Assembly: GCF_021390335.1 (NCBI RefSeq)
Contig: NZ_JAJUXK010000003.1
Coordinates: 434,001 to 498,000, forward strand
Direction of reading: 5' to 3'
Origin: Dyadobacter sp. CY343
Lineage (GTDB): Bacteria; Bacteroidota; Bacteroidia; Cytophagales; Spirosomataceae
Length of the DNA: 64,000 nucleotides
The position numbers were made by a program, and so were the translations under genes. The notes under the pieces are model-generated. The model was given only the letters and a program-made list of their open reading frames with translations. It made no database searches and was not told the DNA's origin. This document shows, one piece after another, positions 43,442 through 52,659 of the stretch (its first letter is position 1; each line of letters begins with the position of its first letter).

Positions 43442-45265
43442 TTATTTCTTTTTAGCGCGTTTCTCTAGTTCGGCTTGCTTTTTCTTCGCTTCGTCCGCAG
43501 CTTGAAGAGACTTCTCAAGATACTTCTGGAATTTTGTCTGTTTCTTCTCGCCGTTCGCGTTTTTTCGTCTGTTTTCATCCAGGATCGCGCGGATCTTGTC
43601 TTCATTTACAAAACGTTTGATCAGCAACTGCTGCGCGATGGTAACAATGTTGGAAACGAAGTAGTAGAATGTCAAACCAGCCGGGAAAGAGTTCAGTACG
43701 AACATGAACATCAGCGGCATAATGTATCCTAACACCTTCATATTCACCGGGCCTGGCTGCGTAGGAGTGATCTGATTGTTATAATATGCATAACCGATAC
43801 TCGAAGCGGTCATCAGCACTGTGAAAAGACTAATGTGATTTCCTACACCAAAAGGAACTGTAAAAGGGAGTTTCAGGAAAGAATCATAGGTCGAAAGATC
43901 GGGTGCCCACAGGAACGATTGCTGCCTCAATTCTATCAAATTCGGGAACAAGAAGAAAAGCGAGAACAGGATCGGCATGGTGGCGAGTACGGGAATACAG
44001 CCACTCAGCGGACTTACCCCTACCTGTTGGTAAAGCTTCATCTGGTCCTGCTGCTGCTTCGCCATATCGTCGGGGTTCTGGTTTCTGATCTGTTCCAGTT
44101 CCGGTGCGAGGAGCTTCATTTTCGCCATACTGATGTACGATTTGTAGGTCAGCGGCGTAAGCAGTGTTTTTACAAATAATACCAACAGAATGATCAGCAA
44201 GCCATAATTGCTCACAAATTTCTCGAGGAAATTAAATAAAGGAACCAGGAAAAATTTGTTGATCGGTTTCAGAAATGCATATCCGAGATAAACATTCTGA
44301 TCAAAATTTTCTGCCTGCACTTTGTCTACCAGGTGATAATCATTTGGCCCAAGGAAAAACTGAAAATTAGCCTCTCCTTTTTGAATAGCCGCCATTGGTA
44401 TTCCGGCAGTAACACCCATCGTTTTCACGATCACAGAATCATTTGGATTCACATCCGCGGAAAGTGCTACATTATTGAAGGGATGTTTTTCTGAAATAAG
44501 TCCGGCAAGGAAGTATTTGTGTTTGATTGTAAACCATTTTACCGGGTCAGCTGTCTTGTCGGCTTCCGGTGAAGTTGCGCTCGTTGGCAGGCTTAGGAGT
44601 TCGTCCGTGTAGTAGTTGATAGTCACTACTTCACGGTTCTTAGCCATATCATTTTCAAGCTGCAACAGGTCATTTTTCCAGTTGATGATCGCCGACTTAT
44701 CGCCTAGCGCTGCTCCGTTGGATTTAATGCTGTAATCGATCACATAACCAGAACCATGTACTACATAAGTTTGCTCTACAAACTGGTTGTTTTTCAGGTT
44801 GGTCCGGTAAGTAATCACCGCCGAATCCTTCGCACTCAACTGCTGATCTTTCGAATCTGTTGAAAAATAAGCATTTGTCAGCCTTACATCGCCGGTTTGT
44901 GTAGGGAAATCGATCTGAAATTTGTTGTGGTTTTCAGCGATCAGGTAAAGCGGCTTCTGGTCGTAGGTTTTATATTTTTTCAGCAATACCTCCTTTAATA
45001 CACCTCCTTTATTGGTAAAAACAACACGTGTATCCTGCGTTTCAATTACCAGGTCCTGCGGGGTTACGCGGGCAACGGTATCACTGATTTGGGATGCAAT
45101 TTCACTGGAATCTGTCGCTGCCGATAGAGTAGCTGTCGCTCTGGGGGTATTTGTTGTAGTTGTTTGCTCCACAGGCGTTGGTTCCACAGTCTTCGGAACC
45201 AGGATCTGGTAGCCAATCAGCATTAGCATGATAAGTACTAAGCCGATGATAAAATTTTTATCCAT
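43442..45265 (-). CDS. yidC: Membrane protein insertase YidC
   Basis: A 607-residue insertase that helps proteins enter and fold in the inner membrane, alone or with SecYEG. TM1 is at residues 5-23 (FIIGLVLIMLMLIGYQILV). The large periplasmic beta-domain spans about 60-345. The conserved core helices begin near 365 (YGLLIILLVLFVKTLLTPLTYKSYISMAKMKLLAPELEQI, with YKSYISMAKMK as marker), then SPLSGCIPVLATMPILFSLFF and a final helix set ending before the basic tail KKQTKFQKYLEKSL. The C-terminus is Lys-rich, as in other Bacteroidota. It lies 78 bp after pyrG. Confidence 0.97.
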   Translation of the reverse strand: MDKNFIIGLVLIMLMLIGYQILVPKTVEPTPVEQTTTTNTPRATATLSAATDSSEIASQISDTVARVTPQDLVIETQDTRVVFTNKGGVLKEVLLKKYKTYDQKPLYLIAENHNKFQIDFPTQTGDVRLTNAYFSTDSKDQQLSAKDSAVITYRTNLKNNQFVEQTYVVHGSGYVIDYSIKSNGAALGDKSAIINWKNDLLQLENDMAKNREVVTINYYTDELLSLPTSATSPEADKTADPVKWFTIKHKYFLAGLISEKHPFNNVALSADVNPNDSVIVKTMGVTAGIPMAAIQKGEANFQFFLGPNDYHLVDKVQAENFDQNVYLGYAFLKPINKFFLVPLFNFLEKFVSNYGLLIILLVLFVKTLLTPLTYKSYISMAKMKLLAPELEQIRNQNPDDMAKQQQDQMKLYQQVGVSPLSGCIPVLATMPILFSLFFLFPNLIELRQQSFLWAPDLSTYDSFLKLPFTVPFGVGNHISLFTVLMTASSIGYAYYNNQITPTQPGPVNMKVLGYIMPLMFMFVLNSFPAGLTFYYFVSNIVTIAQQLLIKRFVNEDKIRAILDENRRKNANGEKKQTKFQKYLEKSLQAADEAKKKQAELEKRAKKK

Positions 45266-45290
45266 TATTTACTTAAATTGTTAAAAGACA

Positions 45291-45305
45291 CGTCCCTAGG
45301 GGACG
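45291..45305 (-). terminator. Short stem-loop between pyrG and yidC
   Basis: CGTCCC (45291-45296) and GGGACG (45300-45305) form a perfect 6-bp stem with a TAG loop, 38 bp after the pyrG stop. Downstream on the minus strand is TGTCTTTTAAC, a weak T-tract. It may be a weak or partial terminator that still lets some transcription reach yidC. Confidence 0.4.
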
Positions 45306-45343
45306 GCAAAGGTAATAAGATTTTCCTTTAAAGGATTTCCCGA

Positions 45344-47008
45344 CTAGTTCATCGACGGATTTAGCGTTTCCACAGACCTTTTTTGAAGCGAGTAAGAAAG
45401 CGCAGCCTTCACAAAGTGAACAAAAAGCGGATGCGGGTTCATTACTGTACTTTTCAACTCAGGGTGGAATTGTACGCCTATATAAAATGGGTGGCTTGGA
45501 AGCTCTACCATTTCAACCAAATCGTTTTCGGGATTGATACCCGTCGCCATAAGTCCATTGCCTTCAAAATCTTTCAGGTATTTGCTATTGAACTCATACC
45601 GGTGACGATGGCGCTCGCTGATATTGGTTTTACCATAAATGCGGGAAGCAAGAGTGTCTTTCTTAATGCGGCAGGAATAAGCTCCCAAACGCATTGTTCC
45701 CCCTTTATTGGAAATATCTTTCTGATCTTCCATTAAGTGGATCACCGGGTGGTCGGTGGTATTGTCCATTTCTACCGAATGCGCACCTTCCCAGCCGATC
45801 ACATTGCGGGCGTACTCAATTACCGCCATTTGCATGCCCAGACAAATCCCGAAGAATGGAATGTTATTTTCCCGAACGAACTGGATCGCAGCGATTTTGC
45901 CCTCAATACCCCTTTCACCAAATCCCGGTGCTACCAATACTCCGTCCAGATTTTCCAGTTTCTCAGCGATATTATCCGCAGACAGACTTTCGGAGTGGAT
46001 CCACTCAATATGTACTTTGCATTCATTCGTCGCACCGGCGTGAATAAAGGATTCCACGATCGACTTGTACGCATCGTGCAGCTCGACATACTTACCTACC
46101 AACCCGATACGAACCGAATCGACCGGATTTTTCAGTCTCGACAAAAACGTTTTCCAGGAGTCCAGATCCACGTCTTTATCATTATAAATATCCAACATAT
46201 AAAGCGCGCGCTGATCCAGGCGCTCTTTGAGCATTAATAGCGGAACCGCATAAATGGTATCCGCATCCATCGCCTCGATCACCGAATTGACCTGCACGTT
46301 ACAGAACAATGCGATCTTTTTACGGATATCGTAAGGAAGCGGATGTTCGCTGCGGCAAACCAGAATGTCCGGCTGAATACCCGATTCCTGCAACATTCTT
46401 ACCGAGTGCTGGGTAGGTTTCGTTTTCAGCTCGCCGGCCGAATTGAGGTATGGAATGAGGGTAAGATGGATCACCAGCGTGTCGTGCTCGTTCATTTCAA
46501 ACTTTACCTGACGCACTGCTTCCAGGAATGGAAGTGACTCAATATCTCCGACGCAGCCACCAATCTCAGTAATTACGATATCGTAATCGCCGGTTTGGCC
46601 GAGCAGCATCATATTGCGCTTGAGCTCGTCGGTAATGTGCGGAACAACCTGAACGGTTTTACCCAGAAAATCGCCACGGCGCTCGGCTGTGATTACGTTG
46701 TGGTAAACACGTCCGGTCGTGACATTATTGGCCTGGGAAGTACGAACGTTCAAGAAACGCTCATAATGGCCCAGATCGAGGTCAGTTTCGGCACCATCGT
46801 CCGTTACGTAACACTCACCGTGTTCGTAGGGATTCATAGTTCCGGGATCAATATTGAGATAAGGATCGAACTTTTGGATCGTGACTGAGAGCCCGCGGGC
46901 TTGCAGTAATTTTGCTAATGAAGAGGCAATTATTCCTTTGCCTAGTGAAGATGTAACACCGCCCGTAACGAAAATGTACTTCGCGGTCTTTTGTGCTTTA
47001 GCAGCCAT
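45344..47008 (-). CDS. pyrG: CTP synthase
   Basis: A CTP synthase of about 554 residues, amidating UTP to CTP with glutamine. The synthetase domain starts KYIFVTGGVTSSLGKGI (P-loop) and includes DPYLNIDPGTMNPYEHGE. The glutaminase domain has its nucleophile in FGICLGMQ and the His-Glu pair in GVQFHPELKS. The ATG at 47008 (MAAKAQKTAKYIF) is preferred to 47044, since the -7 promoter element lies between them. Position upstream of yidC is ordinary housekeeping. Confidence 0.97.
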   Translation of the reverse strand: MAAKAQKTAKYIFVTGGVTSSLGKGIIASSLAKLLQARGLSVTIQKFDPYLNIDPGTMNPYEHGECYVTDDGAETDLDLGHYERFLNVRTSQANNVTTGRVYHNVITAERRGDFLGKTVQVVPHITDELKRNMMLLGQTGDYDIVITEIGGCVGDIESLPFLEAVRQVKFEMNEHDTLVIHLTLIPYLNSAGELKTKPTQHSVRMLQESGIQPDILVCRSEHPLPYDIRKKIALFCNVQVNSVIEAMDADTIYAVPLLMLKERLDQRALYMLDIYNDKDVDLDSWKTFLSRLKNPVDSVRIGLVGKYVELHDAYKSIVESFIHAGATNECKVHIEWIHSESLSADNIAEKLENLDGVLVAPGFGERGIEGKIAAIQFVRENNIPFFGICLGMQMAVIEYARNVIGWEGAHSVEMDNTTDHPVIHLMEDQKDISNKGGTMRLGAYSCRIKKDTLASRIYGKTNISERHRHRYEFNSKYLKDFEGNGLMATGINPENDLVEMVELPSHPFYIGVQFHPELKSTVMNPHPLFVHFVKAALSYSLQKRSVETLNPSMN

Positions 47009-47041
47009 AAGACGTTGCTGTTTTTCTATGATTACGGGATA

Positions 47042-47049
47042 CAAAGATA
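47042..47049 (-). promoter_or_regulatory. Bacteroidota -7 promoter element for pyrG
   Basis: On the minus strand the sequence reads TATCTTTG, an exact TAnnTTTG match, 34 bp upstream of the chosen pyrG start. No clear -33 TTG was seen. Confidence 0.55.
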
Positions 47050-47295
47050 CACGATTACGGGAAGAATCTTAGTGGAGGTAGTTAATTAGTTGGACGGCAG
47101 GGACTAATCGTTTGTCAGTCTGATGGGTTACGAAATATAAATATTTTACTTCGACATAGCGATAGCTGAACGGAGGCGCACTCTCGTTTATAATTTTTTC
47201 AAAACAGACTTCAAAATGAGTCTTTATAAACTAAATTGAAAAACTTCCGGATCTGCATTTCCGGCCATTTTCCTCAAACCTTTCACTAATTTATT

Positions 47296-48189
47296 ATGAA
47301 AAAAAAGATATTACTCGCCGCCTTGCTCCTCGCTGGTCCCTTCACATTCGCTCAGAATGCGACTGACAGTCAAACGCCGCTTAACATTATCGTCTTCGGC
47401 GCCCACCCCGACGACTGTGACCTCGGGGCAGGAGGTATTGCTTCCATTTATTCATCTATGGGCCACAAAGTCAAATTTGTTTCGCTCACGAATGGAGACG
47501 CCGGGCACCAGGATATCGGCGGCGGCGAGCTCGCGAGAAGGCGGCTGGCCGAAACAAAAGAAGTTGCGAAGCGCCTGGGCATTTCTTACGACGTACTGGA
47601 CAACCACGACGGGGAACTGATGCCGACGCTGGAAAACAGACTAGCTGTGATCCGCAAGATCCGCGAATGGAATGCAGATGTGGTGATTGCGCCGCGCACG
47701 AACGATTATCATCCTGATCACCGCAATACCGGTGTGGTTGTTCAGGATGCAGCTTATTTGGTAATCGTGCCAAATATCCTTAGCAGTGTGCCTCCATTGA
47801 CCAAGAACCCGGTTTTCCTCTATTTCCGTGACAGGTTTCAAAGACCAAATCCATTTCGCCCGGATATTGCTATTGATATCACCAATATTCTTGCTAAAAA
47901 GGTAGAGGGACTTGATGCGCATGTTTCCCAATTTTATGAGTGGCTGCCCTGGACAAATCAGGATCTTGCTAACGTTCCAAAAGATGTAGTGGAGCGGAAA
48001 AAATGGCTGCTTAATGCGATGGAAAAACGGTCGGCGGTGAACCCTGAAATCAAAGTTTCACTCGAAAAATGGTACGGTGCACAGAAGGCAAAAGATATTA
48101 AATATGTCGAAGTCTTTGAAATTTGTGAATACGGTAAGCAGCCGGACGAAGCCGAAATTAAACGCTTGTTTCCAATGCTTCCGAGATAA
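47296..48189 (+). CDS. Exported PIG-L/LmbE-family deacetylase
   Basis: A 297-residue zinc hydrolase with a signal peptide (MKKKILLAALLLAGPFTFAQ). The PIG-L metal motif is complete: H37-P-D39-D40 in FGAHPDDCDLGAGG, and HPDH in NDYHPDHRNTG. Family members remove N-acetyl groups from sugars such as GlcNAc on lipids or antibiotics. Export suggests action on periplasmic glycans. It is a single gene convergent with nspC, with a shared terminator. Confidence 0.9.
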   Translation: MKKKILLAALLLAGPFTFAQNATDSQTPLNIIVFGAHPDDCDLGAGGIASIYSSMGHKVKFVSLTNGDAGHQDIGGGELARRRLAETKEVAKRLGISYDVLDNHDGELMPTLENRLAVIRKIREWNADVVIAPRTNDYHPDHRNTGVVVQDAAYLVIVPNILSSVPPLTKNPVFLYFRDRFQRPNPFRPDIAIDITNILAKKVEGLDAHVSQFYEWLPWTNQDLANVPKDVVERKKWLLNAMEKRSAVNPEIKVSLEKWYGAQKAKDIKYVEVFEICEYGKQPDEAEIKRLFPMLPR

Positions 48190-48214
48190 GAAATTATAAA
48201 TGGACGCAATAGAA

Positions 48215-48266
48215 AAAGTCCCGTTTCGGAAAATCAAAATTGCATGATTTTCCGAAACGGGACTTT
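48215..48266. terminator. Strong bidirectional terminator (22-bp stem)
   Basis: The arms 48215-48236 and 48245-48266 are perfect reverse complements (AAAGTCCCGTTTCGG... type) with an 8-nt loop. A-tract and T-tract at the two ends make it work in both directions between the convergent PIG-L and nspC genes. Confidence 0.92.
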
Positions 48267-48304
48267 ACATTTTCATTCAAATATCTGCTCGAGTACGAGG
48301 TTCA

Positions 48305-49462
48305 CTACGATAGCCTATCCTTGAAACTCTCATAACCAAAGCTTCGAATCAACTTAAATTCTCCCTTAGAATTCCATAAACCAATGGAAGGTAAATTAAC
48401 GCCGTTAAATGTTGTCGTTTTGACCATGGTGTAGTGGATCATGTCCTCAAATATAATTTTATCTCCAATAGCCAGCAGCGCATCGAATGAGTAATCTCCC
48501 ATAAAGTCGCCGGCCAGACAAGTCATACCGCCCATTCGATAGGTAGGTTTACCTGCCACCGGTTCCTGGTGCGCATTAATAATTGCTGGCTTGTAGGGCA
48601 TCTCCAAAGTGTCGGGCATGTGCGCTGCGAACGACGTATCCAGTATCGCTACATCGATACCCTGGCTGTCCATTACATCAAGTACCGTTGTAACCAAAAC
48701 TCCGGTCCGCCAGGCTATTGCTGAACCCGGTTCGAGAATAACTTCCAGGTCATATTTAGCTCTGATATTACTAACTAACTTGATTAGCTTCTCAATATCG
48801 TACCCTTTTCTAGTCACCAAATGCCCGCCGCCCATGTTCAGCCACTTCGCTTGATGCAGCAAATCACCAAACTTTTCTTCCAAAGCGGCCAGTGTTCGCT
48901 CCAAAGTATCGGATCCGTTCTCGCATAATGTATGAAAGTGAATTCCATCGACTCCCTCTGGTAAAATATCAGGCAGCTTATCACGCGTCACGCCCAGCCG
49001 GGAGCCTGGTACGCACGGATTATACATTTCGGTAGCCACTTCTGAATACTGCGGATTTACGCGGATGCCGCAGGAAAGTGAATGTTCAGGATTCGCACTT
49101 TTAAATGCCTCTACCCTATCCTTAAACCGTTCCCACTGGCTTAGCGAGTTGAATGTAATGTGGCTGCTGCGTTCCAGGATCTCCGAAAACTCGCTATCCA
49201 GGTAAGCCGGCATATAGGTATGCGACTGCACGCCCATGAAATCGTTGATCAGCTTTACCTCGTTCAGCGAACTTGCCGTAGCGCCGCTCAGATATTCCTT
49301 TACGATCGGAAATGCGCTGTACATCGAAAATCCTTTGAGTGCGAGAATGATCTTGCAGCCCGCCGCTTTCTGCACAGAATCGATCAGTTCAAGGTTTTTT
49401 CGCAGCAATTCTTCTTCCAGGACAAAGCACGGCGAAGGTATTTGTTGATAATCTATTGGCAT
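48305..49462 (-). CDS. nspC: Carboxynorspermidine/carboxyspermidine decarboxylase
   Basis: A 385-residue fold-III PLP decarboxylase that makes (nor)spermidine from the carboxy form. It starts IPSPCFVLEEELLRKN, has the PLP-lysine K43 in LALKGFSMYS, RVNPQYSEV, DGIHFHTLCENGSD, LNMGGGHLVT and EPGSAIAWRTG. The catalytic Cys region is GGMTCLAGD, which is family-typical. The partner dehydrogenase of the pathway (CASDH/Lys1-like) is not in this window. Many gut and soil Bacteroidota make spermidine this way. Confidence 0.95.
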   Translation of the reverse strand: MPIDYQQIPSPCFVLEEELLRKNLELIDSVQKAAGCKIILALKGFSMYSAFPIVKEYLSGATASSLNEVKLINDFMGVQSHTYMPAYLDSEFSEILERSSHITFNSLSQWERFKDRVEAFKSANPEHSLSCGIRVNPQYSEVATEMYNPCVPGSRLGVTRDKLPDILPEGVDGIHFHTLCENGSDTLERTLAALEEKFGDLLHQAKWLNMGGGHLVTRKGYDIEKLIKLVSNIRAKYDLEVILEPGSAIAWRTGVLVTTVLDVMDSQGIDVAILDTSFAAHMPDTLEMPYKPAIINAHQEPVAGKPTYRMGGMTCLAGDFMGDYSFDALLAIGDKIIFEDMIHYTMVKTTTFNGVNLPSIGLWNSKGEFKLIRSFGYESFKDRLS

Positions 49463-49509
49463 TTTGTAAATGAATGAGGTATCGAAACCGGTAAAATGTA
49501 ATGTTTACA

Positions 49510-49517
49510 TAATTTTG
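49510..49517 (+). promoter_or_regulatory. Bacteroidota -7 promoter element before the exonuclease gene
   Basis: TAATTTTG, an exact TAnnTTTG match, lies 67 bp before the exonuclease start and within the same TTACATAATTTTGTACGC context that marks other starts here. No -33 element is clear. Confidence 0.5.
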
Positions 49518-49584
49518 TACGCAAATTAACAGGTTTGAGTTTCCGCGACCGCAATCAATTTAATATTAAGCTCTCCTCAATACT

Positions 49585-50172
49585 ATGTCTTTTCTCGTAC
49601 TTGATATTGAAATGACCGGCCCTGAGCCCGGTTGGAACGAAATCATCCAGATCGGAGCCGAGTTCTTCGACGACAACTGGAACGCCCGCGGGACTTACCT
49701 TCAAAACGTATATCCTGAAAATGAGGAGGCTTTTTCGGTAAAATCGGAGGAAGTACACGGGCTTTCCCTCTCCGATCTTGCAGATGCCCCGATGATTTAT
49801 GATGTGCTGCCGGAATTTGAAAAGTGGATCAAGAAAATGAATGCGGGTAAGCCGGGATTATCCAATGTGATCATTTGCGGGCAAAGCGTGATCAACGATA
49901 TCAACTTCCTGAGGTTTGCGTACAGGAACGAAAAAATGAAGTGGTCGTTCTCTAACAAAATGTTGGACCTCCACACTGTCTCCTATCTCTTCTTTCAGAT
50001 CATGGAAAAAAATGGAAAGACCGTCCCGCGCTCGCTGAGCCTGGGTTCGGTGGCAGGATATTTTGGTTTTGAACGGGAAGAAGATACCCACAATGCCCTG
50101 GAAGATGCGCGGCTCACGGCGAAATGCTTTAAAGAATTTTTCAAACTCATCGACCGAGTTAAGTTTATATGA
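49585..50172 (+). CDS. DEDDh 3'-5' exonuclease (RNase T/DnaQ-like)
   Basis: A 195-residue exonuclease. Exo I is D7-x-E9 in LVLDIEMTGPEPG, Exo II is D105 in QSVINDINFLRF, and Exo III is H169-x4-D174 in THNALEDARLTAKCF, so all DEDDh residues are present. These enzymes degrade single-stranded DNA or trim RNA from the 3' end. With no polymerase domain, a repair or RNA-processing role is possible. Its last four bases overlap the bestrophin gene start, so translation is coupled despite the unrelated functions. Confidence 0.9.
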   Translation: MSFLVLDIEMTGPEPGWNEIIQIGAEFFDDNWNARGTYLQNVYPENEEAFSVKSEEVHGLSLSDLADAPMIYDVLPEFEKWIKKMNAGKPGLSNVIICGQSVINDINFLRFAYRNEKMKWSFSNKMLDLHTVSYLFFQIMEKNGKTVPRSLSLGSVAGYFGFEREEDTHNALEDARLTAKCFKEFFKLIDRVKFI

Positions 50173-51050
50173 TCGATTACAATCCCAAGGAGTGGTTTCG
50201 CTATATCTTCTATTTCCAGAAAGCGGATACTGTTCGCAAGCTGACTCCGCTGATTCTGACGATCGGTGTTTATTCCGCCATCGTCGCTTATCTCCTCCTG
50301 ATCCATTTCAGACTCGGCGAGAATAATGATCTGAAAAATATCTCGTTGATGCATTCCCTGCTCGGCTTTGTGATTTCCATGTTACTGGTTTTCCGAACCA
50401 ATACCGCCTACGATCGGTGGTGGGAAGGACGAAAAAAGTGGGGTTCCTTATTGAATGATAGTCGGAACCTTGCATTGAAAATGAATGGTCTGCTCGACAG
50501 GCAAATGAAAGATGAAAGGGCGTTTTTCGAAAAAATGATCACGAACTATGCTTTTTCATTAAAAAACCACCTCCGCAATCAATTCATTATCGAGGAGTTT
50601 GAAGACACAGCCTTTTTTACAAGATCCGACCTCAAAGCGGACGAGCATATTCCCAATCAGATTGCCTCAGCGATGTTTCATAAGGTGATCGAATTACAGC
50701 GGGCGGGTATCATATTGCCGGAGCATACGATATTACTGAATACGCAGCTCGAATCTTTCACCGATATCTGCGGCGCCTGCGAGCGGATCAGGAATACGCC
50801 TATTCCACTGTCTTACAGTTCTTTTATTAAAAAGTTCATTTTCACTTACTGCCTTACGCTGCCAATCGGCTACGCATTTAGTCTGCATTTTCTTGTTATT
50901 CCTTTCGTGATGTTCGTCTTTTACATTCTTGCGAGTTTGGAAGTGATAGCAGAGGAGATTGAAGATCCTTTCGGCGTAGATAGCAATGACCTGCCGATCG
51001 AGCGCATTTGTAATAGTGTCAAAACTTCCGCAAAGGCACTGCTCTCGTGA
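50169..51050 (+). CDS. Bestrophin-family (YneE-like) anion channel
   Basis: A 293-residue bestrophin homologue. Family signs are NPKEWFRYIFYFQKADT at the N-terminus, VFRTNTAYDRWWEGRKKWG (about 78-96), RNTPIPLSYSSFIKKF and PFVMFVFYILASLEVIAEEIEDPFG near the C-terminus (short: ASLEVIAEEIEDPFG). Bacterial members form pentameric chloride channels in the inner membrane. There are four hydrophobic segments. It overlaps the exonuclease gene by 4 bp. Confidence 0.93.
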   Translation: MIDYNPKEWFRYIFYFQKADTVRKLTPLILTIGVYSAIVAYLLLIHFRLGENNDLKNISLMHSLLGFVISMLLVFRTNTAYDRWWEGRKKWGSLLNDSRNLALKMNGLLDRQMKDERAFFEKMITNYAFSLKNHLRNQFIIEEFEDTAFFTRSDLKADEHIPNQIASAMFHKVIELQRAGIILPEHTILLNTQLESFTDICGACERIRNTPIPLSYSSFIKKFIFTYCLTLPIGYAFSLHFLVIPFVMFVFYILASLEVIAEEIEDPFGVDSNDLPIERICNSVKTSAKALLS

Positions 51051-51378
51051 CAGATTTCCACAAAGCTGTCAGTAACTTATTAGAAGTTTGTTAGAAACTT
51101 GTTAAAATTTAACTTTTTTTCAAAAAAACTGAAACGCGCGATTAACACCCGTTTTTCTCAAATTTCAATTTTTATCTTAAATCAAAGGTTTGATCAAAAC
51201 GAGCTTTTTAAAAATTTTCAATAATCCGATAAAAATCGACGAATTTTGAATGCTGGATTTTGAAATACTGCATTTTTGATACTATTAGAGGCATTTACAA
51301 ACATCATTAAACGGTACTATATTAGAAGTATCTCTTAAAACGAGGTATTAATAGTTACCCTTTAAATGTATTTGTAAA
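51051..51378. other. AT-rich intergenic region, 328 bp
   Basis: No gene is seen. AAGTTT (51084-51089) and AAACTT (51095-51100) form a 6-bp stem. Just after it GTTAAAATTTAAC (51101-51113) is a near-palindrome followed by seven T, which may act as a weak terminator for the bestrophin transcript. The rest up to the 139-residue protein gene is AT-rich and would hold its promoter, but I cannot fix a -7 element with confidence. Confidence 0.5.
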
Positions 51379-51798
51379 ATGAAAAAATATAAATTAATAA
51401 TCGCCGCCCTGGCTGCGACCGCCATATTTACAGTCGAATCCAATGCCCAATCTATCGTTGATCCGGGCGTTTCGGTTCATAATTACAAACATCCCAACAA
51501 GGCAGCGCAGGCCAAGACCAAGCAACCCAAAGTACAGGTTGCAACAATCAACACAGTTGAGCGAAACGGTAAATTCCAACGTGGAAAATACATGAGCACT
51601 ACACCCAAGTACGCGCCAAGGCCCGCGACGCTGGTGGTAGTTAGGGATTACAAAGTAGAGGGAATTGAGATTAATCCGCTTTTGTCCCCACGTAACTACA
51701 AAACTCCAAATTTGAATACGGAAAATAACCGCAATGCCGATCAGGTGGCGGATTACGTGGACCAATCAAAAGATTCAGTGTATCCGACGACGGATTAG
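51379..51798 (+). CDS. Small exported protein with an internal repeat
   Basis: A 139-residue protein with a signal peptide ending near SNAQS. The mature part is polar, with no cysteines. It has two similar segments: DPGVSVHNYKHPNK and NPLLSPRNYKTPNL, both ending N-Y-K-x-P-N, about 60 residues apart. No family is recognised. The gene is isolated, with long AT-rich sequence before it and two hairpins after it, which suggests its own regulated unit. Confidence 0.65.
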   Translation: MKKYKLIIAALAATAIFTVESNAQSIVDPGVSVHNYKHPNKAAQAKTKQPKVQVATINTVERNGKFQRGKYMSTTPKYAPRPATLVVVRDYKVEGIEINPLLSPRNYKTPNLNTENNRNADQVADYVDQSKDSVYPTTD

Positions 51799-51819
51799 CC
51801 GCAATATCCGGACTCGCGA

Positions 51820-51839
51820 GCCGGTCCTTTGGGACCGGC
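51820..51839 (+). terminator. Stem-loop after the 139-residue protein gene
   Basis: GCCGGTCC (51820-51827) pairs with GGACCGGC (51832-51839) across a TTTG loop. It lacks a T-run, so it may support the stronger terminator that follows. Confidence 0.55.
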
Positions 51840-51865
51840 ATTTACTAGAAACCTATTTCTTAGCC

Positions 51866-51905
51866 CACAAAAAATCCAGCCGGATACCCAGCTGGATTTT
51901 TTGTG
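51866..51905. terminator. Bidirectional terminator (15-bp stem)
   Basis: CACAAAAAATCCAGC (51866-51880) is the exact reverse complement of 51891-51905, with a 10-nt loop. A/T-tracts on both sides serve the convergent genes at 51379 (+) and 51940 (-). Confidence 0.88.
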
Positions 51906-51939
51906 CCTATTAGCTTCGAAATATAGTTAGCTTCTGATA

Positions 51940-52548
51940 TTATAATCTTTTCTCATTCAGGACAATGCGCAACTTAAAGCCTGCAAGATCCGTTTTTACT
52001 TCCTGACAAAGCCCATTTTTATAGGAATAAATTCCCTGTTTCCCGTCGGGCAGCGAGACGCCGTATTTTCCGTCAGACAGCTTTTTAACGCTGCACATTT
52101 TGCCGTAACGCTCTGAATAAACTTCGCTCACGTTAACAGGCTCTTTATAGTAAAGTCCGGTGATCGTGCTGCTGATCGGCGAGTTGAACACCATTTTAGG
52201 TTTATCCTCTGCATCTTCTCCCGAAAACATAATCTCATAAAGCGATTTAGTGCTGCTTTTGGTGAGCGTTTTCTCTTTCAGATCGCCATTCACATGGTGC
52301 GAACAAGTAGCGGAAACCAGCTTACCCTGCACGTAATCGGTCTGCGTCGCATATTTACCTTTGTAGAACATCACCTTGAAATCAGATTCGATCCGGTGCG
52401 TTTCCTTGTTATCAATTCCCTTATCATCAAAAACCTTCAAAGAGCCGATCGTTCTTCCTGCCACGATCACATCATATACATTCTGCGCCTTTGCTGACAA
52501 TCCTGAAAGGAACAAAATCCCGAAAACCGTAATACTCAAAACTTTCAT
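51940..52548 (-). CDS. Exported protein, possibly DUF6134-like
   Basis: The ATG at 52548 gives MKVLSITVFGILFLSGLSAKAQ, a clean signal peptide, and is preferred over the one at 52581, which adds 11 residues before it. The mature part of about 180 residues (YDVIVAGRTIGSLKV ... TGLYYKEPVNVSEVYSE ... GKQGIYSYKNGLCQEV) is beta-rich. It resembles Bacteroidota exported proteins classed as DUF6134, though I am not certain. The cytoplasmic or catalytic role is unknown. Neighbours are a small beta-barrel gene upstream and a terminator downstream. Confidence 0.6.
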   Translation of the reverse strand: MKVLSITVFGILFLSGLSAKAQNVYDVIVAGRTIGSLKVFDDKGIDNKETHRIESDFKVMFYKGKYATQTDYVQGKLVSATCSHHVNGDLKEKTLTKSSTKSLYEIMFSGEDAEDKPKMVFNSPISSTITGLYYKEPVNVSEVYSERYGKMCSVKKLSDGKYGVSLPDGKQGIYSYKNGLCQEVKTDLAGFKLRIVLNEKRL

Positions 52549-52659
52549 CCCTCTGTGATTTAGACCTGAAATTGCATGCAACTTATATATAACTGTATAA
52601 ATTTTGTTCCTATTGCTTGCCGATGAATAAATCAGGTCGACCTTACTTTGCCTATTGCA

